Positions 31,690-44,410 are shown, counted from the stretch's first letter. The stretch: 64,000 bases of DNA from Nelumbo lutea (GCA_022828595.1 JAKGHH010000003.1:20460934-20524933); one strand, 5' to 3'. The notes: generated by a model not told the origin, from the letters alone. Made by a program: numbers and translations.

Positions 31690-34600
31690 TACTAGTTGTA
31701 GGGCCCCATGCGAAGCACGGGAAACGCTGCTATCCAATACGATGATATACGATGATAGTGGGATTAAAATTGAAGCAAAAGAGCAATGTAAGTATTGTTT
31801 TTGTTAGGAGAATTTGAAGCAAAAGGAGCCTTGTGACATTTCCAATTGGGTTGTTCTGGTTAAGTCCAATTCAATTATTATTTTTGGGATATATGAGCTT
31901 TGTTAATTGTAATTAATATTAATAAAGTTAAAGATTTCATTAATATTTTAAAACTTCTTAAATTTTAAGATTTGAATTTATATTTATTAAATAATTAAAT
32001 TTATATTTTATTAATGTAGTTATTTATAATAAAATTTATTTTAAATTATTAAAAGTAATTTAATTTTACCCAAATTTTAATTTTTTAGAATATTAAAATT
32101 TTATTAAGTGGATTTTGTTACTGTAAAGTTTTATTACTTAATTTTGAATTTTACTAATGAATTTGTAAATTACTAATTATAATAAAATTATTTGAAACCT
32201 ACAAAGGATACAGTTTATCTCACAGCTCATTGTATAAACTCATGAAGCAAAAAAAAAAAAAAAGAGAAATAGAAAAAATACAAAAACTGAAACTGAAACT
32301 TACAGCCATATACCAAATGGATAATTGAGTATTGTACAATAAATGAAGTTACATTTAAATTAATTAAGTTATTATGTAATTTTTAATGCTTAATTCAAAA
32401 TTTGTCTTCCAAGTGGTTAGTTTAATACTTCTATATATAACTACAACAAACAAAAAGAAGATATTGCTTGACAAAGGACTCATCTATTCCCTTCACCACC
32501 ACCATGCTTTGGACCTTTTGAGTCTTCGCCACCAACTTATCCTTCTTCTCATCTTTAATTTGTCTACTTCACATGATGCAAACATATAAAAACGATAATA
32601 TTTGGCATTCAAAATCAATAAAAACATATGTTACATGATAAAAAATATAAATTAAAAAAAAAAAAGAGTTTCAATGACTTACTTGACAATGATGGCACAA
32701 AGCTTAAGGTAGACAAAAAAACTATATGGAAAAAAACAAAAAAAAAATCACTTAAATAATATATTTAATATTCATTAAAGTGTATAAAATGCATGTTATG
32801 CATATTAATTTGTTGACAATTTTGTGTATTATCGTATATTTTATTACAAGTATATGCATTTTCTTCAAAATATCTATAATATTCAAAAGATTCTATATTT
32901 GATTGGAAATTTATGCATTTTTGACAAATTCTATCCAAATGTTTATGATATCATTAACCTTAAGTAAATATCAATAATTTTCATTAATTATTAACTCTAA
33001 ATTATTTTTATGAGCATCGACTAATAATTATTCTTCTAATTATCATTAATGATAAGTAAATAAACAATTAATGATAATTATTTGAGTAATAATTTGCACA
33101 GATAAGAAACAAATCACGTTCAAAGAAGCTTCAAAGAAAAGAACCAAAGCCGAAATAAGTAGGAAGAACAAAACTCTTCACTTAATACTTAAGAAAAAAA
33201 TCTACAGAACTCCCCTAGTTTTTCCCTAGCTACTCTAGACTTTTTTTGCACCCTTATGCCTCATAGAAGGAAATTTCCTAATATAATAAAACATTTTTAT
33301 TATAATCCTACTAAATCTCTTTGAAAAAAGAATTCTAATTGAATATAAAATTAGAAATCTCACTGTAACACTAACTTGGTAAATACAAACTAAGATAGAA
33401 ATTGGAGCTAACTTGGTAAAAAAAAACTAAGATAAAAATTGGAACTTACTTGGTAAACATGAACTAAGAAAGAAATTCTACGATGATGCTATTTCATTAA
33501 GTATTTATTAAGTTGGGTTGGTGGCGTCATGTCTGCTTCTTACATGTCTTATAGCGATTTCCAACTCTCGTAGAACTTATTAGCCTCCTTTTGTACTGCA
33601 TCAATAATTTTATTAAGAATCTCAATAAACAAATAAATTTATCCGAACAAATGAATTTTTAAAAATATAGGTATTTATAAATAATTAATTACTAAAATAT
33701 CAAAATAAATTGATATTTTAATTATCCTACATGTTTAATGTTTGGGAAGCTTCCACCTTTGTTATGGTAGTGAATTGGAAGGTAGGGTGATGTGTCTATC
33801 GGTTAAGAGCCCGATGATGTGGCAAAATGAGGAGCCTAGCCTCGGTAATGTGAAGGCAAACCTATATTGAACTAGATTTGTTGTGTTTATTTTTCATTAT
33901 TTTAAAATTAAATTTAAATTCAGTATAATATAAGTGTAATTAATTTTAACAAATATTATTGTTAAAATCGAAAATTAGTAAATTATTTTGAATTTTTCAT
34001 TATGTTAATCATTTTAAAATTGAAATTAAATTTAATCACTTTATAATTATAAATTTATTATAATTAATTATTAAATTTTATAATAATAACATGGAAATAT
34101 TATTGATGAATTATAATAATATCTTTAATTAATAACTATATTTTATTACTTATTTTTTCTTATTTTCTTATTTATTTTTTCTCTTTTTTGTATTTTAGAT
34201 ATTTTTTACTCATTTTAATGTTTAAGTTTTTTAAGTTAAACTATTTTGAAAAAAAATGACTTAAACATTAATATTTTAATACATTGATGAAAAACTAAAT
34301 GTATGTATTCAGAAGGTAGAGAAAGATAGAGATAGGAATATATAGAGAGACATATATAGGGGATGGGAAAAAAAGGCTTTACAATGAGATGCTTTGTTGT
34401 GAGATAGATTAGGAGATGTTTTAGGAGGGGGGGGGGGGTAGCTTAGGAGAAAATTTTAGGAGAGGGGATTATTTAAGTTATCAAGAATGTCTGTAGAAGA
34501 GAAAGTCTCTCATTGGTTGTTCAAAAAATGACATTGAATAAAAAACTAAAAATCCAGAAAAGAAGAAAATTCCTAGACTTTCTTCTTTTAGTATATATAT

Positions 34601-34930
34601 ATATATATATATCAAGATCGAGAGAGAGATGGGAGATAGGAGATGGGCTACCACCATTATGTAGCCCTATGAAAAAAAAAAGTAGAGAAGGGTAATTGCT
34701 AATATAGAATAAAAATCTATACTTTATCAACAAACAAAAAAAAGTAAGATTCTATTTCACTAATTATTATAATTCTTAATTTTTTAAATATCAAATAAAA
34801 AATATTTTTTACATATAATTTTTTTTTATAAAACATTTTTCTCAAGTCGAGATTGAGCTTATGAGATTTTGACTCAAGCTCGAGGCTCGTACTACCCTGG
34901 CGAACCAAGCTCAAATAGCTCTCGGCTTGA
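31690..34930. other. Very AT-rich intergenic region
   Basis: No gene was recognised. The region has long A/T runs, a G10 run near 34428, a TA microsatellite (about 34594-34611) and, near 31708-31730, an imperfect palindrome CCCCATGCGAAGCACGGG. At 34900-34920 the phrase ending CCACCCCTA looks like the right end of a hAT MITE whose left end is missing. Confidence 0.6.
33372..33482. repeat. 37-bp minisatellite, three copies
   Basis: Units begin at 33372, 33409 and 33446 with (T)TAACTTGGTAAA and end AGAAATT or similar. Period 37, 37. Confidence 0.8.
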
Positions 34931-34934
34931 ATCC

Positions 34935-36040
34935 ACCCCTAAAATGGGTCACGTAAACCCCACTTACCATCCTAATATCCTCTCGAAAGCATTGGAGGTC
35001 AGTCTATGCCAAATGAATCAGACTAATTAGAAAGGGGAATTGAATGTATGTCAAATTTTGCCCTGCTAGTATGATTTTGTAACCACCGTCTCCTACCGTT
35101 CACACTTATCCAACCTTTGGGATATGACAAATGGGTCATATAAACCACACTTATCATCCCAATATCGTTTCGGAAGCATTAGAGGTGAATCAATGATAGA
35201 AGAATCAGATTAAGTGGAACGGAGAATTATATGTACATCAAAATTTTGCACGACTAATATGATTTTGTGAGCATCATCCGCCATTGTCCGTGCATATCCT
35301 CTCATGAGGTTGTGACAAAAGAGTCATGTAAACCCCGCTTACCATCTCGATATACTCTTGGAAGCATTGGAGGTGTATCAATGGGAGAAGAATCTGGTTA
35401 AGTGGATAGGGGAGTTGGGTATATTATGTTGCACCATTGATCTAATTTTATTAGCATTTTTCTCCACCGTCCACACATATCCCGCCATGGGGTTGTGATA
35501 GTCATGTAAATCCCACCTACCATCCCGACATTTTCTCAGAAGCATTGGAGGTGAATTCATGTTAGATGAATTAGATTAAATGGAAAGAGGAACTGGATGT
35601 ACGTCGAGTTTTGCATCACTAGTTTGATACCATCCGTTGTCGTCCACAATTATCTTACTACAGGGTTATGAAAAACGGGTCATGTAAACCCCACTTACCA
35701 TCTTGATATCATATTAGAAGCACTAGAGGTGAATCCATTGTAGAACTAGATTAAGTTAAAAGGGGAACTAGATATATATCCAAATTTTGCACCGCTAATA
35801 TGATTTTAAGAGTGTCGTGTGCATTATCCAATTGCGTGGTTGTGACAAATAAGTCACATAAATACCACTTACCATTTCGATATTCTTTGGGAAGCATTGG
35901 AGGTGAATCCATAGTAGAGGAATTTGATTAAGTGGAAAAGGAATTAGATGTACGCCAAAATTTGCACTACTAATTTAATTTTGTATGCATTGTCTGCCGC
36001 CATCCGTGTATTCCTCTATGAGGTTGCACTGCTAGTTTGA
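34935..36040. repeat. Satellite-like tandem array, ~180-bp units, six copies
   Basis: The phrase GTCAYRTAAAYMCCACTTACCAT recurs at 34948, 35135, 35323, 35501, 35679 and 35853, spacings 187, 188, 178, 178 and 174. Each unit also carries AAGCATTGGAGGTGAATC, an 'agattaagtgga' phrase and a 'ccaaattttgcac' phrase in the same order. Units are diverged. The unit length is that of many plant centromeric or subtelomeric satellites. Between 36041 and 36611 nothing else was recognised. Confidence 0.85.
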
Positions 36041-36616
36041 TTTTGCACTAATAGATGCATGTAAAGTTTTATACGGGAATCTGATTATGTAAAACAAAGA
36101 TATATTAAGAATATACATTGGGCGAACACCACTTGGTTGAAGGAAGGGATATTTCTCTACTTTCGTCAGTTTGTGCTGGTGAAGAGGCTCAAAGGCGCTA
36201 CATTGTAGGTTTTCTAGCAAAGACGTTCAGGTTGTTCGACGGAGTGAATGGGGGAAGAGGAAAGGGAAATTAACGCTCGTTTGTGAAATGGTCATTTTGT
36301 GTATTTCAGAATATGGGTGAGGTGGCATTTCTCGATGGGCATTTTAAAATATGGATGACATGACATTTCTATATGTAGAGTGGTAGACTAGTGGAATGGG
36401 GATATTTCAAGTCTTGTACACTACTTTCGACGATAAATATTTATTTTTATGGGTGCCTAATGCGTAAATTTGCCTTAAGTTTTCTGGATTCTGTAATGGA
36501 TCGTTGTCAACAACGAGGTTTCAGTACTATGATGGACAAAAGAACAAACAAGATGTTCCATGTGCGTTGGCTTTATCACAAAGGCTAGGTTGCTACTCTT
36601 TTATGCTATTTCTAAC

Positions 36617-37499
36617 TGATGTAGCACAATCCGGTCATTCCTAACTGGTGCTCGCGTGGCTCCTAAGATGTACCTGAAATGAGAGGAAGGAGGAAGGACT
36701 CCCGGGGGGTTTCCCGACAGGAATGCTCCGATGTTTAAGTTAGTATTATGTACAAAAAGCAAAGAGAGAACGAAGGCTAAGAGTGTAGGTTGCGCTAGTG
36801 ATTTTAGATACCTTGTTATTTGAGAATAAGTTCCTTATAACTGAATTTCGTTGCTCCCGGCCCTCTGACTTCTGACAGGGCAGGTATAACCGCCACTGTC
36901 AGTCTGCCATAACCACTACAAGCAGGGCTGAGGTGGCATGCGCGGGGCCGTCGTGCAGGGTACGTGTCTGTCAGGTGTGGGGCGCTTTCCTAAAGGTGGC
37001 AGGCGCGGTGAGGGGACATGCCTGCAATTCGCAGGTTTGTCAGGTACGACGGTCGAGCAGAAAGCCCTCCTATGGTATACCAAGCTGTTCTCCTACGAAT
37101 TGCCCTGAGCTGGACCGTCCCTTAAGTGACGGGCTGCCTGTAGCCGGTTATGCCGAGCTAGCCGACCCGAGGTCTTTGTGCCTCGGGGCATCCAAAGAAG
37201 AATCGGTGCGTTCTTGCTTGGGAGTGGCCCGAGGTCCATTGGGAGGAGCTCGGGTCTCAAAAGGGGTCAGGGTGCCCCGAACTCGGGACCCCCCGAAGTC
37301 CCTTGACCCCGGGGAGGAGGTGCAGGCGAGGTGGCTTTCGGCGAGTAGTTTACCTGCCGAGTTATCGTGCTGAATTCGGTGGAACCTCCCCACCAAGTTG
37401 TGCTCTTGCCCGTTGTGCTATCATGCTGAGTCACTGTTTGAGCTAGGTCATGCCTACGTGTACCTGAGCTACGAGGTCAGGCCAAATCACCCTCCATCA
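36617..37499 (-). repeat. 3' LTR of gypsy copy 2
   Basis: 883 bp, TGATGTAG to CCATCA on the plus strand. By hand count over about 620 aligned bases it differs from the other LTR by roughly 7%, mostly C/T and G/A changes. Confidence 0.9.
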
Positions 37500-37502
37500 A
37501 TT

Positions 37503-37515
37503 GCCCCCCACTCCC
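37503..37515 (-). other. Polypurine tract of gypsy copy 2
   Basis: The minus strand reads GGGAGTGGGGGGC immediately before the 3' LTR, the expected plus-strand priming site. Confidence 0.8.
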
Positions 37516-37751
37516 TGCGTTGGCGGCGGTGACCCAGCGCGGGGAGGTCATGATGCGCCGGGTGGATTTGACCTCGGTGTTTGTGCTGCGTCGTTGCGCA
37601 TTCCATCCAACTGTACCAGTCTAGCGCCTGGCTAGACCGAAAAGAGATTAGGGTCGCGTCCGGGTTACGTGCGGACTTCACGCAACTTGGACTTCGTGGA
37701 CGTAAAAAACGCGCTAAATTGTTTTCGCCTCAAAGAACCCGCAGTTGCGGC

Positions 37752-37760
37752 TATAAATAG
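37752..37760 (+). promoter_or_regulatory. TATA box of the antisense gene in gypsy copy 2
   Basis: TATAAATAG, a near-perfect plant TATA box on the plus strand, lies about 190 bases before the ATG at 37942. It points away from the LTR and against gag-pol, so the accessory gene probably has its own promoter. Confidence 0.7.
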
Positions 37761-37941
37761 GGGGTCCCTTGGCCATTTTCTTCACCACAAAGCCTTCATC
37801 ATTAGCGTTTGAGCTCGCGCCAGGGGTTTCTTAGCTCAGGTCCTCCAGTTCGTTCTGTTCTTCCAGTTCGGTTGCATTTCTTTGGTGAGTCCTCCCGAGC
37901 TTCCTTTTCCCTTCTAGTTCGCTTCTTTCTATTAGTTCGGT

Positions 37942-40060
37942 ATGTCGTCTAGTGTAGACAATCTCATCGACGAGCCCGAGGTAAGTACCTCAGCTCGGGA
38001 TGTCCCTTTTGCTACCCGGTCATCCGAAGTACAGGTGGCTTCGGGTCATCTGGCGTCTACCTCCCACCGAGGTCGGGAACCAGATCAGTTCGGGCCTTCC
38101 ATAATGACCTCGGAGAGGCTTCAGGACCTCATACAGAGGTTCTGCCTCCCTAACGAGTACTCATATAGTCTTCCCACCGGCAACTTCCCATGGGAGCACG
38201 GTCCCAATAAGATCATGATCTTCAGGGAGCAACTGATAGTTGGGCTCAGACTTCCACTTCACCCTTTAATCGTTGAGGTGTTGGTACACTTTAACATTAC
38301 CCTGGACCAACTCCACCCAAACTCCATACGGAATGTGGTGGGGTCCATTTCTCTTTGTTTTGACCGTTCCCTTTCCATAGATTTAGATGTTCTTAGTACG
38401 ATCCTGGCTATAAAGAAGAGCGCTTTGGATGCTCTCCCCGGGCATAGGCGGTCTTACTACCTGTCCCCCCGCCCGGGTTTTAAACTCATGCACAAGCTCC
38501 CGAGCAAAGTCCCAGCTTGGAAGTGGAACTACTTCGTAGTCTGGAGCAGCACAGGGTGGCCCTTCCCCACCAATTGGAGGATAGCCGCTCAAGACCCTGG
38601 TGTCATCCTGGACGAGAAGACCAAGAAGGAGCTCTATTCACTGCTAAGCTCGGGTTGCATTATAAAGACTTCACTTCTGAGGAGAAGCTCGTCCGAGCGG
38701 GCTTGAGTCCGGGTAGGTTTTTCCCACTTTGGCTTTTCCGCTCATACATTTATTTCGAATTACTGATGTCGTATTTCACCGCAGGTCCCATGGAGGTGGA
38801 AAAGATAGACAACCAGAGACTTCCACCAGATGAAGAGGAAGAAACGCGTGGTAAAGAATGCGTGTGTTGGGTCCCCGCCAGCTCCAGCCGAGCCTCGACT
38901 TCCGCAGACCTCTACCTCGGGGCCCGAGGTGGCAGCCATGTCCGTCATAGACTTGGAAGAGGGGGCAATGCCCAAGGGGCCCGAGGTGACGGTGGAACCT
39001 GCCGTTAAGCCTTCCGAGCCCGTTGCTAAGCCTACCCGGCTTGCCAGGAAAAGCGTCACCAACGCTAACACCGCTACTACCGAGGCTCATCATGCTGAAG
39101 ATGCCGCCGAGACCTCCGAGAGCTCCACTCACGATGTGGAGATGATGGCTTCCAGCTCGGAGGGTCAAGGGAGCCAATTCGTCCTGAACCCCAAGTGCAG
39201 CTTGAAGAAGAGTATACTTGCTGCATACCCGGGGGAGATCAGCGAGTGGGCCGAACTCACTCCTGGTCAGCTCGGTACCCGAGCTGCCACTCATACTATG
39301 GTGGTGAGTTTCTCTTCTTTTTCTCTCATTTTTTTTATTGTTGACTGGTTCTCTTTCGCAGGTGAACACTGCCATTCGCGCCTTGACCCTCCAATCACAT
39401 CGGCACCTGAGGCGGGCTCTGGAGGTTGAGAAGTCGTCTCGCGCAGCCCATACTAAGTTGAGGGTAGCTCGTTGTTAGGTTCACCGCCTGGAGAGTGATG
39501 CCTTGGCTCAAAAGAGCTTCATCGAGATGTTGATGACAGAGAAGGGGGAGCTGGCCCGAGACAATGACAAGTTGAGGGCTGAGGTGAGTGGCCTTAAGGT
39601 CGGTCAGGAGGCCTTAGGGCTCGAGGTGAGCAGCCTCAAGGCTGAGCGGGATGCCTTGAAGCTCAAGGTGCAAGGCCTCAAGGAGGCAAAGGGGAAGCTG
39701 GAGCATGAAGTGGGGTACCTCCAGGAGGACATAAGGGAGAAGACTGCGATCTTCGAAGGTGCTCTTGAGGAGGCCAAGACCCAAGCCGTCATTGACTATG
39801 TCAAATCTTCGAGATTCGACGATGTGATGAAAAAGGCCTACCGTAAGGGCTTCAAGCTTAGTCGGTGGCTGATTAGGCACCTCTAGCCCGAGCTAGACAC
39901 GAGCGCCATCACTACTTCGTCGATTACTGACGACATCGTGCATCAGTCAAAAGACGACCCCAACTCCGAGGATGAAGGTCCCGAAGAGGGAGCAAAGGAC
40001 GCCGATCCAGACACTGTCCCCAAGGGGGTCCCTGATAGAGGCGGTGAGTCCCCGAAGTAG
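37942..40060 (+). pseudogene. Antisense accessory gene of gypsy copy 2 (PF04195-like domain plus coiled coil)
   Basis: Exon 1 (37942 to about 38713) encodes a domain of the 'putative gypsy type transposon' family (PF04195-like): NKIMIFREQLIVGLRLPLHP, then HFNITLDQLHPNSIR and KVPAWKWNYFVVW. A one-base frameshift near 38650 breaks its end; the better frame continues YKDFTSEEKLVRAGLSPG to a GTAGGT donor. Exon 2 (about 38785-39303) is basic then acidic, with an early stop. A 58-bp intron (39304-39361) follows. Exon 3 is a Glu/Lys-rich coiled coil with one internal stop (about 39476) and another (39884-39886) before an acidic tail ending at 40060. It is transcribed opposite to gag-pol. The function is unknown; similar antisense genes are known in Grande-type elements. 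Confidence 0.75.
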
Positions 40061-40834
40061 TTTGCTCTTTATATTTGTAACTTAATCTTTTCCCTTTCTG
40101 AACTATGAATGTACCATCTTGAGCCTTCGAGCTCGGATAAAAACTCTTGTACTTGAACTCTCCTTTTAATGAAATATAGTTTTTTTCGAGTACCTCTGAG
40201 TGCAAAAATACTTCTAAGTGTGAGCGGACTCCAAGCTAGTCAATTTAATGTATAGGTTACCCGAGCTGTCAAGCCACCGAGTTAGCGGTAAGGGTGACTA
40301 AGTGAAGTTGTGTTACTTCGGGTTACGTGGGTTACCCCGGACTATCGGGTTACCAACCTGAGTAAGAGCGGCAAGGGTATAGATACCGTAGGTTTCATAC
40401 CCGAGCTGTCTTTCCCTTAAGGTATAGAGATAACCAGGTTTTTGTCAATTTGCTATGCCGAAGTGGCAGTTGGGGTTTTCTTATGGCCCTTAGGCTTAAG
40501 AAGGGACCCGTAGCCTATTCTTAGGTTTCGCTCAGGCCAAAGTGGCAACTGGGGTCTTCTTGTGGCACTTAGGCTTAGGGAGTGGCTCGTGGCCTACTCG
40601 ATTCTTACAAATAATATTGTCTTGGATTAACAATATTCCATGCTCAAGGTATTTGTTTCCCTTCGAGGGTCTCGAGCTCGTATGTTCCTTCTCCGAGCAC
40701 TCATTTTACTCGGTAAGGACCTTCCCAATTGGACCCGAGCTTGCCAGCACCAGACTCAGGTACCATAACTTTACGAAGGACCAGGTCGCCAATGTGGAGG
40801 TTCCGCTTCTTGACCCTGGCGTTATAGTACTGAG
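40061..40834. other. Spacer between antisense gene and pol, gypsy copy 2
   Basis: No coding region was recognised. It contains repeated phrases with 'aagtggca.ttggg' and 'gcccttaggctta' (40440-40580), partly shared with 1880-2120. Confidence 0.5.
40168..40173 (+). promoter_or_regulatory. Candidate poly(A) signal AATGAA of the antisense gene, copy 2
   Basis: It lies about 110 bases after the stop, at the position matching 1466-1471 in copy 1. Confidence 0.4.
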
Positions 40835-41689
40835 CTACTCTCTACTGGTAAGCTGCGGTCCTAATGTACGCGAGGTCCCTTCGTCGAGTAGGTTGAGGTT
40901 GGTACGTAGCTCCTCGTCCTTTGTCTGATCAATGTATTCTTCTAGTCGTAGCGTAGGTACTTCGATCTCTGCGGGGGTCACTGCTTCAGTGTCGTAGGTG
41001 AGATTGAAGGGTGTTTCTCCTATGGCGGTCTTCTCCGTGGTCCGGTAGGCCCATTGGACCCTGGGTAGTTCATCTGCCCACAATCCTTTAGCTCGGTCCA
41101 GCCATGCCTTTAGTCCGCGGAGGATGGCTCTGTTCGTGACTTCGGCCTGACCATTTGCTTGAGGATGCGTGACTGAAGTAAAGTTCTGTTGGATCCCCAA
41201 GTCTCGGCACCAATCTTGAAATTCGATGTCCTCGAACTGTTTGCCATTGTCAAAAATCAGTACCCGAGGTAGTCCGAAGCGGCATACAATGTTCTTCCAA
41301 AAGAAGTTTTGGACATTTCGGGTTGTGATCGTCACGAGGGGCTCGGCTTCTACCCACTTGGTAAAACAGTCCACTGCCACTAATAAGAACTTTCTTCCAC
41401 CCGTTGCTGGCGGGAATGGCTCGAGTAGATCGATGCCCCACTACGCAAAGGGCCACAGGCTGGAGAGATACTTGAGGTCGGTAGCGGGTTGGTGGTGAAT
41501 ATTGGCATGTCTCTGGCATTTGTCACATTTTCTGACGAGCTCAATAGCGTCTACCTTCATTGTTGGCCAATAGTACCCTTGTCGAAGTGCCTTTTGGGCG
41601 AGGGCCCTACCCCCCAAGTGTCCACCGCACAAACCCTCATGGATGTCACGGAGTACGAGCTTGGCTTCGGTAGGTCGCAAGCAGTGCAA
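40835..41689 (-). pseudogene. Gypsy integrase, copy 2
   Basis: Zinc region ends KCDKCQRHANIHH. The segment from 41380 to 40835 carries the second catalytic Asp in IFDNGKQFED and the catalytic Glu in HPQANGQAEVTNR, then the conserved LPRVQWAYRTTEKTAIGETP. The frame changes between zinc region and core near 41400-41450, and a stop removes the residues around the first Asp from one frame. It is better preserved than copy 1, with Glu and Gln intact where copy 1 has Lys and a stop. Confidence 0.85.
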
Positions 41690-42250
41690 GTAGGGGAGCG
41701 TGTAAGATCTCTGATATAGTTATTCGTCTATCATGACATATTTGGCTGCCTGGCGTTGCACTAGCTGCATTGCAGTCTACAGGGAGGGTCCCGTGTAGTA
41801 AGAAGCTCGCGAGCGGGTCAATCCAGCTTGGCTCTGCTTGAACGATGGGAGCGACCTCCTCTGCCCCCCCGAGAATGCTAGGCCGAGGCAAGTCCTCTAT
41901 GTACACGGTTCTCATGGTGATGTCGCTGGTGTTGGCTAACCTGGACATGGCGTCGGCCTCGGCGTTCTCTGACCTAGGGATTTGTTTGATAAAGTGTGAC
42001 TGGAAGTTGAGTAGGGCCTCTCTTACTCTGGCTAAGTAGGCGATCATGGTTGGCTCGTGAGCTTCATACTCGCCAGTGACTTGGTTGACCACAAGCTGGG
42101 AGTCGCTGTAGATAACGATGTGCTTGGCTTTTACTTCTCTGGCTAGAGCTAGTCCAGTTATCAACGCCTCGTATTCTGCTTCATTGTTGGATGCCTCAAA
42201 CTCGAAGCATAGCGCATACTTCAGTTTTATGCCGCTTGGGTCATGTAGAA
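41690..42250 (-). pseudogene. Second RNase H domain, gypsy copy 2
   Basis: NNEAEYEA near 42170-42200, YSDSQLVVNQV (Asp) and AEADAMSRLA (terminal Asp) are present. The domain's first Asp, in IHVDGSSN, is in the preceding piece (about 42290). A frameshift lies near 42250. Confidence 0.8.
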
Positions 42251-43891
42251 CTATTCCGGCACCGCTGCCCTATGGTTCGAGGAGCCATCTACATGAATGA
42301 TCCAGGGCTCCTCATCCCAACTCGCGGTTGGCTGAGCTAGGAGAGGTGCCACACTGGCTACTACTTCACGGAGTTCGGACTCAACCGATCTAGGAGCTTT
42401 GGGCTCACCCGAGGTGGGAGCCTCGCGCTCAACCGGACTAAGAACTTCGAAGTTGAATGTGCATTCGGCTATGAAATCTGCTAAGGTTTGGGCCTTAATG
42501 GCAGTTCGCGGCTTGTATTGGAGGTCGTACTCGTTGAGCTCAATTGCCCACTTTGTCAATCAACCAGAGACCTCGGGCTTAAGCAAGACTTGCCTTAGAG
42601 GTTTGTCGGTAAGGACAATAACTGTATGAGCTTGGAAGTATGGGTGGAGCTTCCGAGCTGCAATTATCAATGCGTATGCTAGCTTCTCCATCTCCGGGTA
42701 TCTCGTTTCTGCTTCCTGCAATACTTTACTAACATAATAGATGGGTCGTTGGACCCGATCTACTTCCTTTATTAGTACCAAACTGACCACTTCATCGCTC
42801 GCCGAGAGGTACAGTTCTAAAACGTCGCCCTCCTCGGGCCAGGTTAAGATTGGCACACTAGCGAGGTAATTCTTGAGCTTGTCAAATGCGAGCTGACAGT
42901 CTCGGGTTCACTCGAACCCTTTGCTCTTGATTGCCTTAAAGAATGGCAGACAACGGTCCACCGATTTGGACATGAAGCGACTCAGGGAAGTTATGCAACC
43001 ATTCAACCTCCTTTAACTTATGGGGTGATCTCATGTCTAAAATGGCCTTAACCTTATCCGGGTTGGCTTCAATGCCGCGCCGGTTAACAATGTATCCCAG
43101 GAATTTACCTGAGGTCACACCAAATACACACTTGCTCGGATTTAATCTCATGTTAAACTTACGCAAAATTTCAAAAACAGAATGCAAGTCTTGTATTAAT
43201 TCATGTGAAAATTGAGTTTTGACAACCATGTCGTCTACATAGCATTCACTTTTCTACTGATTAACTGCGCAAACAATTTATTTACAAGCCTTTGAAAGGT
43301 TGTCACTACGTTTTTCAACCCGAAGGGCATAACCTTGTAACAATATAGACCGAACTCCGTGATGAAGGCAGTATTTTTTTCGTCCGCCGGGTCCATCTTG
43401 ATCTGGTTATAGCTCGAATAAGCATCCAAGAAACTTAGCAACTCATGCCCTGAGGTCGCGTCCACCAAACAATCGATTCTAGGGAGCGGGAAGCAGTCTT
43501 TCGGGCAAGCACGATTCGGGTCGGTGTAGTTGATGCACATGCGCCACTTGCCATTGGCCTTCTTTACCAGGACGGGGTTGGCTACCCATCTCGGGTAGTG
43601 GACTTCTCTTATGAAGTCCGCTGCGAGGAGCTTCTCGACTTCCTCGTCGACCGCTTTCCACCATTACGGGGCTAGGTTGCGTTTCTTTTGTCTAACGGGC
43701 CTAACTACAGGATTAGTGTTCAGTTTGTGAGTTATGAGTTCGGGGTCTATACCGGGCATTTCTGCCGCGGACCATGCAAAAATATCTAAATTTTGAAGTA
43801 AAAAACTTACCAGTTCAGATCGTAGGGGCTCCTGGACAGAAGGGCCGATCTGAAGCGTTCGAGCTGGGTCTGCTGTTGAGGTCGGGACCAC
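42251..43891 (-). pseudogene. Gypsy reverse transcriptase and native RNase H, copy 2
   Basis: The N-terminal piece (43664-43891) carries LDIFAWSAAEMPGIDP, the RT entry motif. RT continues in 43235-43540 (LPRIDCLVDATSGHELLSFL). A one-base shift at about 43230-43240 falls just before YVDDMVVK, and RT resumes in 42936-43229. Native RNase H pieces are 42560-42856 and 42251-42559, separated by a CGG-to-TGA change. Each break is small, so the element was probably active not long ago on an evolutionary scale. Confidence 0.85.
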
Positions 43892-44023
43892 GACTGTTTC
43901 TTACGTGGGCGTGGCTCGCTCTTCGCCTTGCTCCGTGGGTCATTCCAGTTCAAAGTCATCGACCACCTTGGTTTTCCCCTTTAGGGCGGCAACGTAGCAC
44001 TTGTGGGACTCGAGCTGGTCACC

Positions 44024-44410
44024 CTATGCTACTCCCACACCGAAATCTGTTGGAAACTTCATAGCCAAGTGGTAATTGGAGTCCACCGCCCATAGGACAT
44101 GGGTGGTCGGTCGACCTATTATGGCATTGTAGGGAGAGGGGGTCGCTACCACCGGGAAGTTGTGTTCAAATTTGACCACACAAGGCCATGTGCCAATCTC
44201 TACAGGTACTGTTATTTTCCCAAGTGGGCAGACTTCCTCTCTGCTGAAGCCCACTAAAGGGGTGTCTGTAGGCCTCAGATTGCTTCTCTGCAACTGAAGC
44301 TGGTGAAACGCAGCTTTAAAGGGGATGTCGGTTGAGCTGCCTGAGTCCAGGAGTACGCGCCTGACCTCGAAGCCATTGATTCTTAGCTTTATTACGAGTG
44401 CATCATCATG
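44024..44410 (-). pseudogene. Gypsy aspartic protease, copy 2
   Basis: VLLDSGSSTD (active-site D-S-G, about 44340-44365) runs in one frame into TPSPYNAIIGRPTTHVL and YHLAMKFPTD. This domain looks intact, unlike copy 1. Sequence downstream towards RT has a stop near 44020. Confidence 0.8.

Noticed and set aside
34900..34928. Right end of a hAT-like MITE (CCACCCCTA)
   Set aside because: No matching left end or 8-bp duplication could be found in the AT-rich DNA to the left; kept only as a note.
31690..34930. CRISPR arrays, tRNA or rRNA genes, and organelle insertions in this and other gene-poor stretches
   Set aside because: I looked for cloverleaf-like, rRNA-like and regularly spaced repeats and saw none; the regular repeats found (37 bp, ~180 bp) are head-to-tail without unique spacers.
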